Shown here piece after piece: positions 39,529 through 49,511 of a stretch of DNA of 64,000 nt (positions are counted from its first letter, which is position 1; every line of letters starts with the position of its first letter). A program made the position numbers and the translations under genes. Source of the DNA: Sphingomonas sp. H160509 (GTDB lineage: Bacteria > Pseudomonadota > Alphaproteobacteria > Sphingomonadales > Sphingomonadaceae); the NCBI RefSeq assembly GCF_024124765.2, contig NZ_JAMXSR020000001.1, positions 239,505-303,504 of the forward strand. Direction: 5' to 3'. The notes beneath the pieces were generated by a model, which worked only from the letters and a program-made list of their open reading frames with translations, searched no databases and was not told where the DNA came from.

Positions 39529-40282
39529 TCCCCATGACGGCTTTTGATCGCGTCGAGGCGGCCTTTTGTGGCCGCCTCGGACAGTACCGCTCGCTTCTCG
39601 CTCTCGAACTCGTCAGCCGTGAGCGCCCCAGCCTGTTTCAACTCCCACAGTTTTGCGATCCGATCGGTGTTGGACCTGTTATCCAGAACCGGCGCTGAGG
39701 CTTGCCGGGCAAAGCTGCGACTGTCCTGACGGATAGCGTTGGCGACTAGAGCATGAAAATGCTCCATCTGACTCGCTGGGCCTTTCAGTAGGCGGTTTTG
39801 AGCATCTGTACCGTTGCCTTTCATTCTAAAAAACGTGATCCGATGAACCGGAGCGATCCTGTCATCGATCAGTATCTTCAGACTCAGTTCGTTCACTCGT
39901 TCTTTTTTGTCGCTTGGAGCCGGACATTCCGCCCATGAGCAAACCCAGAGGACCGAGCAGTACGGCACCTACGGCCGCGCCCATCACCTGTGAGCCTCGA
40001 TTGGTCTGCGTGATTGACTGGCCGTTCTTCTCGACTTCCACGGCGGATATATCACTCCACGAACGCTCGACGTGGTTCGTGATGGTGCCAATGGCAATCC
40101 GTTTGTGCTCATGGTCGAGTGCTAACACACCGCGATCATGGGCCGACTTGTAGATGTCCCATCCCTGGTGCTCACCTACGAATGTGTTGTCCTCGGCATC
40201 GTGCTTTTTTTTTTAGCTTGATACCTGCGGTGACCATCCACCCCAAACCGCCGAGTATGATAATCCAAACGAAAACTGACAT
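39525..40282 (-). CDS. Membrane protein with C-terminal SHOCT-like motif, two frameshifts
   Basis: The start at 40282 gives an N-terminal membrane segment (VFVWIIILGGLGWMVTAG). A soluble PH-like part follows (KRIAIGTITNHVERSWSDISAVEV), then a Gly/Leu hydrophobic stretch (VMGAAVGAVLLGPLGLLMGG), and last the SHOCT-like end DRIAKLWELKQAGALTADEF. The frame breaks in a ten-T run (40205-40214) and in a T-run near 39903; removing one base in each restores one protein of about 251 residues. SHOCT motifs tend to assist assembly with other domains. It heads a two-gene operon with the glycosylase-like gene. Function unknown. Confidence 0.7.
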
Positions 40283-40563
40283 GCTGCCCCCTGTTTGCGG
40301 CAGGATATCTTAGGTTTCTTTAAGATCAACCATACCGGCTCAATCAAGATGGCTCTCAGAGCCCGCTTTCTAATACAATCCGGTATCGCCGACTGGTCAG
40401 GTCAACCAACCCGCCCCGATGATTCCGATCCGCATGACTACCCCCGTGCCGGCGTACAGCAAACGAACTTGCTGCCAACCGGACAGCTTCAAACGCGGAG
40501 TTTGTCGATTGGAGCCGACCACGCGTAGATCTCGTCTCGGGCGGGCGGCTCCAGGATGACGTT

Positions 40564-41669
40564 TCAGCTTCGGACATCGCCGCCGCCGAAGACAACCTGG
40601 TTGCGCACGGCAGGGGGCGAACAGGCCGTAGAGAAACGGCAGATTGCCACCGCTCACCCCATCGAGCGCAGCACGGTGCTCCGCCGACAGGTTGAGGCTG
40701 AGCGCGGCGACATTGTCGGTTACGTGCTCCGCCCGGCTCACGCCCATCAGCGTTGATGCGACGCCGGGCTGCCCGACCACCCAGGACAGCGCGACGCGCG
40801 CCGGCGTCTCGTTAATCTCCGCTGCGACGCGCTTCAGTTCGTCGAGAATCTGCCAGTTGCGCTCTGTGAACAGCGTGTCGCCGAACGGATTGTCGCCATC
40901 GAGACGCTTGTCGTCGACGGGACGCGCCGTGTCGTCCTGCCCGGCCTGGTTGGGGACGCCGCCCGCGCGCTTCGGACCCGTCTCGACGGTCGCGCGGTCG
41001 TATTTGCCGGTGAGAAGGCCATAGGCGAGGGGGGCTCCAGGGCACGAGACCCATGCCCGCCGATCGTGCGAACGGCAGGTGCTCGGCTTCGACCCCGCGT
41101 TCGACCAGCGAATAGAAATATTGCAGACCGATCGGCACCGGATTGCCTTGGACACGCGCTAGCGTCCTGAGTTCGGCGACGTACCAGGCCGGGGTGTTGG
41201 ATATGCCCCAGTAGCGGATCTTGCCCCCTGCAATGAGCGCGGTCATCGTCCGTAGCAGTTCCTCGGCGGGGGTGACGCCGTCCCAGATGTGCACCCAGTA
41301 CAGGTCGATGAAGTCCGTCTGGAGTCGGCGGAGCGATCCTTCGACAGACGCCAGGATGTGGCGCGCGCCGTTGCCGCCTGCACGATAGCCGCGGCCGGTC
41401 GCAAACCCCGATTTCGTCGCGATCACTAGCCGATCGCGCGACGATTGTGCGGCGACGAAACTACCGACCATCTCTTCCGACCGACCGCCCGCATAGACGT
41501 CGGCGGTGTCGATGAAATTGCCGCCCAGATCGGTGTAGCGGTCGAACACCGCGCGACTGCCGCTCTCGTCCAACCCCCATCGCGGCGTGCCGAAGGTCAT
41601 CGTGCCGAGCGCCAGCGGGCTGACGAGCAGGCCGGAGCGGCCGAGCGGGCGATAGGTGTCGAGGTTCAT
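40564..41669 (-). CDS. Aldo/keto reductase, two frameshifts
   Basis: NADPH-dependent (beta/alpha)8 reductase. PLALGTMTFGT (about 17-27), FIDTADVYAGGRSEE with catalytic Asp and Tyr (about 52-66), LVIATKSGF with Lys, and IDLYWVHIWD with His. The C-terminal cofactor block is WVVGQPGVASTLMGVS. One extra C at about 41030 (WSPLAYGLLTGKYD when fixed) and one at about 40614 (FAPAVRNQVVFGGGDVRS when fixed) break the frame; the corrected stop is at 40564. About 367 residues. It is divergent from the LysR gene 96 bp away, which probably controls it. Substrate unknown. Confidence 0.85.
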
Positions 41670-41765
41670 GGTGGCATCCTGCAATGTGTCACCCTCAGAT
41701 GGACGCCGGACGGCGTGAGGATTAGATCATCTGCGGCGCATGGGTTGCTGAAGGATGTTCAGGGA

Positions 41766-42653
41766 ATGGATCGTGATCTCTGGTCCGGTCTCGCGGTGTT
41801 CGAAACGATCGTCGAGGCTGGCAGCTTCGCGCGAGCGGCGACGCGGCTTGGACTGTCCGCTTCTGCGCTCAGCCATGCGATGCGGTCGCTTGAGACAAAA
41901 CTGGGCGTCCGGCTGCTCGACCGTACTACTCGGTCGCTGGCGCCGACGCCCGCAGGCGAGGAACTGCTGGCGCGGTTGAGGCCGGCGATCGCTTCGGTCG
42001 CGGGCGCGCTGGCCGACCTCGACAATTCCCGCGAACGGCCGGCGGGGCGGATCCGGGTCAGCGCGCACCGGGTCGCGGCCATCTACACCATCCTGCCGCG
42101 GCTGGCCGACTTCGCGCGCGCCTATCCCGACATCGCCGTCGAACTGGTGGTCGACGACGGGTTCGTCGACATCGTCGCGGACCGCTTCGATTGCGGGATC
42201 CGGCATGCCCAGACCCTGCAAGCCGACATGATATCGGTCCGTATCAGCGCGCCAGTACCGCTCGTCTTCGTCGCCGCCCCGGCTTACCTCGCCGATCATC
42301 CCGCTCCCGTCGATCCCGACGATATCGTCGCTCATCGTTGTCTGTGTTACCGATACACGTCCTCTGGCGTTGTACACCGCTGGGAATTCGAGCGGGATGG
42401 CCGGACGGTCGAACGGTCAGTCCGCGGTAACTTCATCACGAACGATATCGACGTGATGCGCGACGCTGCAGCTGCGGGGCTGGGGGTTACTTGCCTGCCG
42501 CTGCCAAATGCCGCGCTGCAACTGGCCGCCGGTACTCTGGTCGAAGTGCTGGCCGGCTGGGCACCCACGCTGGCCCCGAACCACCTCTACTATCCCAGCC
42601 GACGTCAACCGACTGCCGCCTTCCAGGCCTTCGTGACGGCAATGCGCGCGTGA
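41766..42653 (+). CDS. LysR-family regulator divergent from the aldo/keto reductase
   Basis: 295 residues from ATG 41766. The winged helix is GSFARAATRLGLSASALSHAM followed by LETKLGVRLLDRTTRSLAPT; the effector domain has RIRVSAHRVAAIYTILPRL and FDCGIRHAQTLQADMIS, typical of the CrgA/DmlR-like subgroup. A longer open frame upstream to 41445 overlaps the reductase gene on the other strand and is rejected. Ligand unknown. Confidence 0.9.
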   Translation: MDRDLWSGLAVFETIVEAGSFARAATRLGLSASALSHAMRSLETKLGVRLLDRTTRSLAPTPAGEELLARLRPAIASVAGALADLDNSRERPAGRIRVSAHRVAAIYTILPRLADFARAYPDIAVELVVDDGFVDIVADRFDCGIRHAQTLQADMISVRISAPVPLVFVAAPAYLADHPAPVDPDDIVAHRCLCYRYTSSGVVHRWEFERDGRTVERSVRGNFITNDIDVMRDAAAAGLGVTCLPLPNAALQLAAGTLVEVLAGWAPTLAPNHLYYPSRRQPTAAFQAFVTAMRA

Positions 42654-42762
42654 TCGAAAGCGTGCTTCGACAAGATTGAGGGCAGTTGATGATCAGCATG
42701 AACACGGTGCACTTCGATTGGGGGACGTCGCCGTCAACCTTCGAAGACCCACGGGTATAAGT

Positions 42763-42818
42763 GAGTGTCTGAAGTTGGGAAACGGAAAGGCCGGCCCGAA
42801 CGGCGGAAAGTGGGTCGA
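42763..42818 (+). repeat. Bipartite 56-bp intergenic repeat, copy 2
   Basis: GAGTGTCTGAAGTTGGG then, after a GC-rich spacer, CGAACGGCGGAAAGTGGGTC. It occupies much of the 205-bp gap between the LysR and carotenoid oxygenase genes, which converge. Confidence 0.7.
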
Positions 42819-42858
42819 GTGTAAGGCTGGACGAATGCGCAGCTGCCTGTGAATTAAG

Positions 42859-44325
42859 TTACTTCAGCCATGCACCATGGATGCCGGGCGGCACGCGATG
42901 CGGGATGCGGACGGATGCTACGGGCGGCGCCTCAAAGTTCCGGGCATCCAGTATCTCCAGCGCGGTGGTGTGCCCCCCGGCGTTGATCACGAGCCCGATG
43001 AGCCAGCCATCATCCTCGCCATCGTCTGGCGAGCGCGGCACGAACACGAACTCGCCCGCGATGCGTCCCGGTCCGAATTCGTGCAGCCGTCGCGTGCCTC
43101 CTTCCAAATCATGCTTGATGAGCGGCGCCTCGCCAACCAGCGTTTCCGTCATCTGTTCGGGCAGGCCGAGCGCATAGATATAGCGGTAGGCGCGGCCGGT
43201 GCGACGCTCGTCTATCGTCGGCAGCTCCTGTGGCGAGGGGTCGATCACACGCTGGTCCACCGATCCGGTCGAAGGGCCGATCGTCCATCGCTCGAGGCCG
43301 CGCGGCTGCTCGTCCGGTGCCAGATTGTCGCCAGCGAACATGCGGTCGTACGCGACCACGTCGAGCGCCACGCTCCCGTCCGGCAGATCAAGAGCATTGG
43401 CAGTGTGGAACACGAAGCAGGGATCGAGAGGGAACCACTGGATATCCTGCGCCTCGCCGTCGCGCGGCAGCAGCCCGATCCGGGCCGGGTGCTTCTCGTT
43501 CCACCGATAAGGAAAGCCGTGCCCCGCCAACACCGTGCGCATCGACAGGGTAAGCGGCAGGTCCATGACGACGACGTAGCGCTGCGTGATCGCGCAGTCG
43601 TGGATCAGCGCCCCGTGCGACACCGGGATCGTCACCGATCGTCGCACCCGGCCGGCGACATCGACGATGTTGTAGCGAATGCGCTTGGGATCGGTCGCCT
43701 CGTAGCACAGCGCGTGCAACTCGCCGGTCGCCGGGTCGCGGCGCGGATGGGCGGTGAACGAGCCGGGCAGGGTGCCGCCGAAATCGTCGTAGCGCTGCGT
43801 CTCTAGATACTCGTCGAAGCGGACCGGCGTGCTGCCGGCTTCGACCAGCGCCCAGCCACTGCCGGCATGGTCCAGTACGCTAGTGTTGACGGTGTCGAAG
43901 ATGTGCCGTGGCCCTGGTGCCGCCGGCACGTGCCTGGTCGCCGCGACATCGGTCGAGCGGATCCAGCGATTCCGATACCACCGTGCTCGCCCGTCCTGGA
44001 GGCGGATGCCGTGCAGCATCCCGTCGCCGGTGAAGAAGTGGTAAGAGCGCGGGTCGGCGTCGGCGGGGTTTGGTCCGATGCGAACGTAGCGGCCGTCGAG
44101 CTCTGGCGGGATGATACCCTCGACGGCAAGGTCGGTGAGGGTCAGCTCCTCAGTCATCGGCTCGTGGATGCCGGTAAGTAGCGGATGCGGCGCATCGCGG
44201 GGTGGCAGGCGGTGCTTGTTGAACGCGGCGATGCCTGTAACGATCGGCGAGGCGATTGCGCCGACGACGTTGTCGATCGACTGCTCGACCCGGCTGGCGA
44301 ACGTCGGACGCCGAGTGACCGTCAC
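42859..44325 (-). CDS. Carotenoid cleavage dioxygenase family protein
   Basis: Non-heme Fe(II) dioxygenase of the carotenoid/lignostilbene cleavage family, 488 residues. The four iron His are H193 (FTAHPRRD), H242 (LIHDCAIT), H307 (FVFHTANA) and H483 (GIHGAWL), at family spacing on a seven-bladed propeller. It may cleave a carotenoid, an apocarotenoid or a stilbene; sequence alone does not decide. A small monooxygenase-like gene overlaps its start by 4 bp. The nearby rhodopsin-blh-crtI operon makes a role in carotenoid or retinoid turnover attractive but inferred. Confidence 0.9.
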   Translation of the reverse strand: MTVTRRPTFASRVEQSIDNVVGAIASPIVTGIAAFNKHRLPPRDAPHPLLTGIHEPMTEELTLTDLAVEGIIPPELDGRYVRIGPNPADADPRSYHFFTGDGMLHGIRLQDGRARWYRNRWIRSTDVAATRHVPAAPGPRHIFDTVNTSVLDHAGSGWALVEAGSTPVRFDEYLETQRYDDFGGTLPGSFTAHPRRDPATGELHALCYEATDPKRIRYNIVDVAGRVRRSVTIPVSHGALIHDCAITQRYVVVMDLPLTLSMRTVLAGHGFPYRWNEKHPARIGLLPRDGEAQDIQWFPLDPCFVFHTANALDLPDGSVALDVVAYDRMFAGDNLAPDEQPRGLERWTIGPSTGSVDQRVIDPSPQELPTIDERRTGRAYRYIYALGLPEQMTETLVGEAPLIKHDLEGGTRRLHEFGPGRIAGEFVFVPRSPDDGEDDGWLIGLVINAGGHTTALEILDARNFEAPPVASVRIPHRVPPGIHGAWLK

Positions 44326-44639
44326 GATGGCGTCACGGTCTGGATGACGTCGAAGCCTTCGAAGCGAGGCGGCGCCAGGTACAACGGCTTGTGGTCGCCC
44401 GCGCCTCGATGGGCCGCGCGAAACGCCTCGGACCTAGTCCAATTCTCGAAATCCCCGCGCGACAGCCAGACGGTATGCGACGAATAGAGGACGTGATCGT
44501 CCGCCGCAGGCCCGCGCAGCATGTGGAACTCGACGAACCCCGGGACGCCGGCAAGGAAAGAGTCGCGCGACAGCCAGACCTGCTCGAACGCCTCCTCCTC
44601 ACCGGGGATCACCTGAAATCGGTTCATGGCGATGAACAT
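44322..44639 (-). CDS. ABM/IsdG-like small monooxygenase
   Basis: 105 residues with the heme-degrading-monooxygenase-like pattern AMNRFQVIPGEEEAFEQVW, GFVEFHMLRGP, YSSHTVWLSRGDFENWTRSEAFRAAH (split; about 52-77). The His in the last block and the Asn near the N-terminus (MNRF) correspond to IsdG-type residues. It is translationally coupled to the carotenoid oxygenase gene (ATGA). It could degrade heme or act on an oxygenated product of its neighbour. Confidence 0.8.
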   Translation of the reverse strand: MFIAMNRFQVIPGEEEAFEQVWLSRDSFLAGVPGFVEFHMLRGPAADDHVLYSSHTVWLSRGDFENWTRSEAFRAAHRGAGDHKPLYLAPPRFEGFDVIQTVTPS

Positions 44640-45056
44640 GGGGGCAAACTCCTGCGTCGACTGGGCAGGGCTAAGGTGGGGTGTAGCAGGACGGGATGCG
44701 AGGGCGATGAAGCCCCATAAGAGTTGAAAGAATCAGCTGAACGAATGTCTGAAAGGATAAGGCGATCGAGGTGAGCTAAACGGCTAGATGGGGGAGCTGG
44801 CGGAGAGCTTCTGGACCGGGGCGTGTTCGTTCAATGTGGTCGTCCAGGCCATCTGTGCACGGCCTCGAAAATCGCCCTTTGAGCCACCAACGCAATTCCC
44901 GTTTTTCCATCTTCGTTTGCGAGAATATCGGAAGGCTCTTTGGGGGGGCACCAATGCCCCACAAAGCTGCGATATTACTGAGGCTTCGTGGACTACCGAA
45001 GGTACCAAAATCGTGCAAAGAGATGGCTTTACGGCGCGAACGGGACATGAAGCTAG
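44640..45056. other. Gap upstream of the KaiC-like gene
   Basis: About 417 bp. A half-copy of the bipartite repeat (GCTGAACGAATGTCTGAAAGG) lies at about 44736-44756. No gene is convincing. Promoters for the flanking divergent genes must lie here. Confidence 0.45.
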
Positions 45057-46555
45057 ATGAGTCAGGGGTAGCACGGTATCGACAGGCAACATTGGCCTCG
45101 ACACCTTACTGACTGGCGGACTCCCCGCCAACCGGCTGTACCTGCTTGAGGGCGCTCCAGGTTCGGGCAAGACGACGCTGGCACTTCAGTTCCTGCGGGA
45201 AGGCGCGAACCGAGGTGAAAAGGGACTTTACATCACGCTGTCGGAAACACGTGAAGAATTGTCCGTCGTTGCAGCGTCGCATGGCTTCGATATCGATCAG
45301 TTCGATGTGTTCGAATTCAACTCAGTCTCCGAGGCGCTAGGTGACAGCCGCGAGCAATCGGTACTTCACCCGTGGGAGATGGAACTCGGCGAAACGGTTC
45401 GGCTGATCGAAACCGAGGTGGAACGCGTTCAGCCAACGCGCGTCGTGTTCGACAGTCTATCGGAGATGCGGTTGCTGGCGCAGGATACGCTCCGCTACCG
45501 CCGTCAGGTACTGGCGCTCAAACAATTCTTTGCTGGGCGCGACACGACCGTGATCTTGGTCGACGACATGACTGGAAACCATGCAGGCCAAGACTCGCAT
45601 CTCCATAGCCTGTGTCACGGCGTAATCACCCTAGAGCGATTGACGCTCGACTTCGGCGCTGCGCGGCGCCGGCTTCAAGTTCAGAAGCTTCGCGGCGTCG
45701 ACTTCATCGCAGGATATCACGATTTTACGATCCGTAAGGGCGGCCTTGAGATTTATCCCCGCCTGATCGCTTCGACGCATCATGCCGAGTTCACCGGCGA
45801 AGTGACGCCGAGTGGAGTGCATGAGCTAGACAACCTGCTTGGTGGTGGTCCGATGCGGGGCACCAGCACGCTGGTGACAGGGCCCGCCGGTAGCGGCAAA
45901 ACGACGATCGCCCTCCAGTACCTCGACGCTGCCTGCCGTAGGGGGGAGCCCTGTACCGTCTATGAGTTTGACGAGCGCATTGGTACATTGTTGGCCCGGG
46001 CCAAAGCTTTCAATCTCGACCTTCAGGCTCATATCGAAAGCGGCTGTCTCTGCATCCAGCAGATAGACCCGGCCGAAATCTCGCCCGGCGAATTCGCGTC
46101 TCGCATCCGGGAGGAGGTTGAGGGGGCGAGGGTCGAGGATGATCGTGATCGACAGCCTCAATGGTTACATGGCGGCGATGCCACAAGAGCAGCAGCTTAT
46201 TCTTCAAATGCACGAGCTGCTGTCATACCTCAGCCAACAGGGCGTCGTGACGTTCCTTATCAACCCCCAGCACGGCTTGGTAGGCACCATGTCGAGCAAT
46301 CTCAATGTCTCCTACGTCGCGGACTCGGTGCTGCTGCTACGCTTCTTCGAAGCTGAAGGGCGCATCCGCAAAGCCATCTCGGTGCTGAAGAACCGCAGCG
46401 GCGTGCATGAGGATACGATCCGGGAACTGCGGATCGACGCTGGCGGCATTCGGGTCGGCGAAGCGCTGTCGGCGTTCAGGGGCGTGCTTACAGGCACACC
46501 GGAGTATATTGGGTCAGAAAAACCCTTGCTGGAGGACCGCCTCGGTGGGGCATAG
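45057..46555 (+). CDS. KaiC-like double RecA-domain ATPase, two frameshifts
   Basis: Two tandem KaiC/RecA ATPase domains. The first has Walker A GAPGSGKTTLALQFL and Walker B-like RVVFDSLSEMRLL; the second begins GVHELDNLLGGGP with Walker A GPAGSGKTTIALQYL and MIVIDSLNGYM. One extra G at 45065-45068 (MSQGSTVSTGN when fixed) and one in the G-run at 46121-46125 (EEVEGRGSRMIVIDS) break the frame. About 498 residues, close to cyanobacterial KaiC. KaiA and KaiB are not nearby. Its stop overlaps the histidine kinase start, and a BLUF gene follows, suggesting a signalling module. Phosphorylation or clock function is not shown. Confidence 0.85.
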
Positions 46556-48652
46556 AAAGGCGATAGAAGGTCACAAGGTTCTAATCTGCGCGCCGTTTGG
46601 CCGGGATGCGGACAGTGTGGCCGCCCTTCTTGGTGACGAGGGCTATGACGTCGCTGTGTGTCCCAATTTGACAGCCATCTCAAAGCACGTCGATGAGCAT
46701 ATTGGCGCAATCCTGCTCACGGAAGAGGCGTTACGCGACGAGCAGACTGCCCTTCGCGATGCGATAGCCGCTCAGTCGGGCTGGTCGGATATTCCTTTTG
46801 TGCTGCTGGCAGCACAGCGCGCTGGTCGCGCTTCGTTGAGCACTGTCTCGCCGTTGCAGCTCTTCAGAGAGAGCGTGAACAATGTCGTGCTGGAACGCCC
46901 GCTTGGTAAGGCGTCGCTGATCAGCGCCGTTTCGTCCGCGATGCGCTCACGGCAAAAGCAGTTTGAGATGCGTGATCGACTCCGCGACTTGGCGGCGAGC
47001 GAAAGTCGTTTGCGGCTTGCCGCTAAAGCGTCGGATGTCGGGACATGGGACCATGATCTGGTCCAGCAAACCTTGCACTGGGATGATCGCTGCAAAGCGA
47101 CGTTTGGTATGACGGCGGACACGGAAGTCACCGAAGAACTTTGGTTTGCCATCGTTCATGGCGATGATCGGGAGCGTGTTGGTCGTGCCTTTCGGCGGGC
47201 AATCCAAACGGATGGCGATGGGGTCTACGATGTCGAATATCGTACGATCGGCATGAGCGATGGGATTGAGCGTTGGGTCGCAGCAAGGGGCGGCTGCCAT
47301 TTTGCCGCAGGCGAAGCGATCAGGTTTATTGGCACCATCATCGATATCACTGAGCGCAAAAAAGACCGAGGCTGCTCTGACCGCTTCGGAGGCGGCGCTC
47401 CGTGTCGAGAAGGACACGACCGATAGACTAAACCAAACCCTTGAAGTTCGAGTGAGCGAACGAACTGCGGCACTCGAGGCCGAGATGGCCAGCCGTACGA
47501 ATGCCGAGGCTGCGCTACGGCAAAGTCAGAAGATGGAGGCAGTCGGTCAACTTACCGGCGGCATCGCCCATGACTTCAACAACATGCTGACTGGCGTGAT
47601 CGGTGGTCTCGACATTATTAAACGTCGTATCGCTGCGAATAAATTCGATGATCTCGACCGCTTCATGGAGGCCGCATCGACTTCAGCGCAGCGAGCGGCC
47701 GCGCTGACCGCTCGTTTGCTTGCGTTCTCCCGGCGCCAGTCGCTCGATGCGAAGGCGCTCGACGTCAACGGCTTGGTCCTCTCGCTGGAGGAGCTTTTGC
47801 GCAGGACTATCCCGGAGAACATCGCGCTGCGGATCGTCGCCCCCAACACGATTGCCGGAGCTATCGCCGATGCCAATCAGCTTGAGAACGCTATTCTTAA
47901 CCTCGCGATCAATGCACGCGATGCCATGCCAGAGGGTGGACAGCTTACGGTAGAGACGTCGCTCGTTGAGCTTGACGACGCCTATGCTGTGGCAAAGCCG
48001 GACGTGAAGCCAGGCCGATATGTGATTGTCGCGGTGTCTGACACCGGCGTGGGAATGCCTCCAGAAGTGCTGGAGAAAATCTTCGATCCGTTCTTCACGA
48101 CAAAGCCGATCGGTCAGGGCACGGGTCTTGGCATGTCGATGGTGTACGGCTTTGCGCGCCAGTCGGGAGGCCAGGTCCGCGTCCACAGTCTTCCGGGGGA
48201 GGGGCACGTCGGTCAAGATCTACCTCCCTGCTACGCTCGAAACGGTCATGCCGGATGAAGGGGCAAAGGCGGCCGTTAGCCATGATGGGCGCGGTCAGAC
48301 CGTGCTTCTGGTCGAGGACGATGAGTCGGTCCGGCTTCTTGTACGTGAGGTACTGGCAGAACTTCGGTACAATACGCTCGAAGCCGGTAGCGCCGACGAA
48401 GCGTTGCCGATCCTGACCTCGGACCGGAAGATCGATCTACTGGTGTCGGATGTCGGACTGCCCGGCATGAACGGGCGCCAGCTTGCCGAGCTTGCCCGTC
48501 AGCAACGGCCGGATCTCCCGGTGCTGTTCGTTACCGGCTACGCTGAGAACGCGGCTATGCGGGCCGGCTTCCTGGGCACGAACATGTCCATGATAACGAA
48601 GCCATTCTCGATCGATACGCTGGCAGCCAAGATCGATGAGATGATCTGTTGA
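46545..48652 (+). CDS. Hybrid histidine kinase coupled to KaiC-like protein, two frameshifts
   Basis: The start is GTG 46545, inside the end of the KaiC-like gene, after a GGAGG box. Domains in order: an atypical receiver-like N-terminus (HKVLICAPFGRDADSVAALLG), a PAS domain (LAAKASDVGTWDHDLVQQTL to FIGTIIDITERKK), HisKA (GGIAHDFNNMLTGVIG), HATPase (NLAINARDAMPEGG, DTGVGMPPEVLEKIFDPFF) and a C-terminal receiver (VLLVEDDESVRLLV, DLLVSDVGLPGMNG). One extra A near 47361 and one extra G near 48204 break the frame. About 702 residues. No HTH output. It probably relays a signal with the KaiC-like ATPase and the BLUF protein. Confidence 0.87.
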
Positions 48653-48698
48653 TGGCGGGCTTTCAGGAACCTTGGAGTTCCAAGGACGCTTTCTTCTA

Positions 48699-49040
48699 AT
48701 GCACCGCCTCATTTACACTAGCAAATCTCTGATCGGCAGTAATTTGGCGGAGCTCGATGTGATCGTCAGACAGGCGAGCAGGCTCAACGAAGCTGCCGGT
48801 CTCACCGGAATGTTGTGGGCCGACGAAGATCGCTTCGTCCAGGTGCTCGAAGGAGATCACGACATCGTGGCCCGAACCGTAAGGCGCATTCGGGCCGATC
48901 CGCGGCACGAGGACATGGAGATGCTTTGCGATCGCTCCGTCGTTCAAAGAATGTTCGGCACCTGGTCCATGGTGCGCTCAAACCAAGAGCCCGAGGGCAC
49001 TGCAAGTACTGCCTTTCTCGTCGGCCTCGTTAGGGGGTGA
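48699..49040 (+). CDS. BLUF-domain blue-light photoreceptor
   Basis: Short FAD-binding photosensor of 113 residues with no other domain. Key residues are Y6 (RLIYTSK), N30 (SRLNEAAGLTG), Q48 (RFVQVLEG), W89 and M91 (GTWSM); the Y-to-Q and Q-to-W spacings equal those of AppA (42 and 41). RRIRADPRHEDMEML is the standard fourth segment. The ATG at 48699 is chosen because the BLUF fold starts at it. The gene begins 46 bp after the hybrid kinase on the same strand. Single-domain BLUF proteins act by binding a partner; the kinase or KaiC-like ATPase is the first candidate. Confidence 0.93.
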   Translation: MHRLIYTSKSLIGSNLAELDVIVRQASRLNEAAGLTGMLWADEDRFVQVLEGDHDIVARTVRRIRADPRHEDMEMLCDRSVVQRMFGTWSMVRSNQEPEGTASTAFLVGLVRG

Positions 49041-49297
49041 GCACAGTTTCTCCGCGAGGAAGGCTTACGATATGCTATTGAAGATCGACATAGACTAAAA
49101 TCTTCTACTGGAACGGGTTGAGTCACTCCAACGGCGGGTATGGTACTGCGCAGATTTCGATGATCAGTACGTTTTGATGCGAGCGCAGCAACAACTCGAT
49201 TTGGCGCTGGCTACTGGCCCAATGTAAAAGCGCTGCACCTGAATATGGGCGTCAGAGTACGCCACTTTGCCTGCGCGGTCGGATGCGGAGATCCCGA

Positions 49298-49456
49298 ATG
49301 CAAGAAATGGCTCCAATGACTGATTTACAGGCGTTAGCGCGGAGCTTGGATGCTCTGATTGCGTTTGCTGATCATGAGGGAAACTTCGTTCTTGCCGCGA
49401 CCCTTGATGCGGCACGGGTGCAGTTTTTTGAGCACTACGGACAGCCTGACGACTAA
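49298..49456 (+). CDS. Small conserved helical protein (46-52 aa)
   Basis: Frames beginning at ATG 49298, 49307 or 49316 end at 49456. The core ARSLDALIAFADHEGNFVLA resembles the small protein at 18692 (ALAIADRMEGHDVLA). It is an amphipathic helix with no Cys and no membrane segment. It is followed after 55 bp by an HTH gene of the same type that also accompanies the 18692 protein. Role unknown; a partner or anti-activator of the HTH protein is a guess. Confidence 0.6.
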   Translation: MQEMAPMTDLQALARSLDALIAFADHEGNFVLAATLDAARVQFFEHYGQPDD

Positions 49457-49511
49457 GTTGATTTCTGGCTGGTCTGCTGGGCATAAGGAATTTGGAAGCC
49501 AGGAGAACGAC

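Noticed and set aside
40396..40433. Start of a dinucleotide-binding protein (MRIGIIGAGWLT then stop)
   Set aside because: Only 12 codons remain, with no continuation in any frame downstream. It could be a trace of an F420/NADP reductase gene but cannot be supported as a feature.
41445..41765. N-terminal extension of the LysR gene to 41445
   Set aside because: The extension is the antisense of the aldo/keto reductase gene, whereas the LysR fold starts at 41766.
44788..45060. 90-aa plus-strand frame upstream of the KaiC-like gene
   Set aside because: No recognised domain and it runs through a half-copy of the intergenic repeat region; probably promoter DNA.
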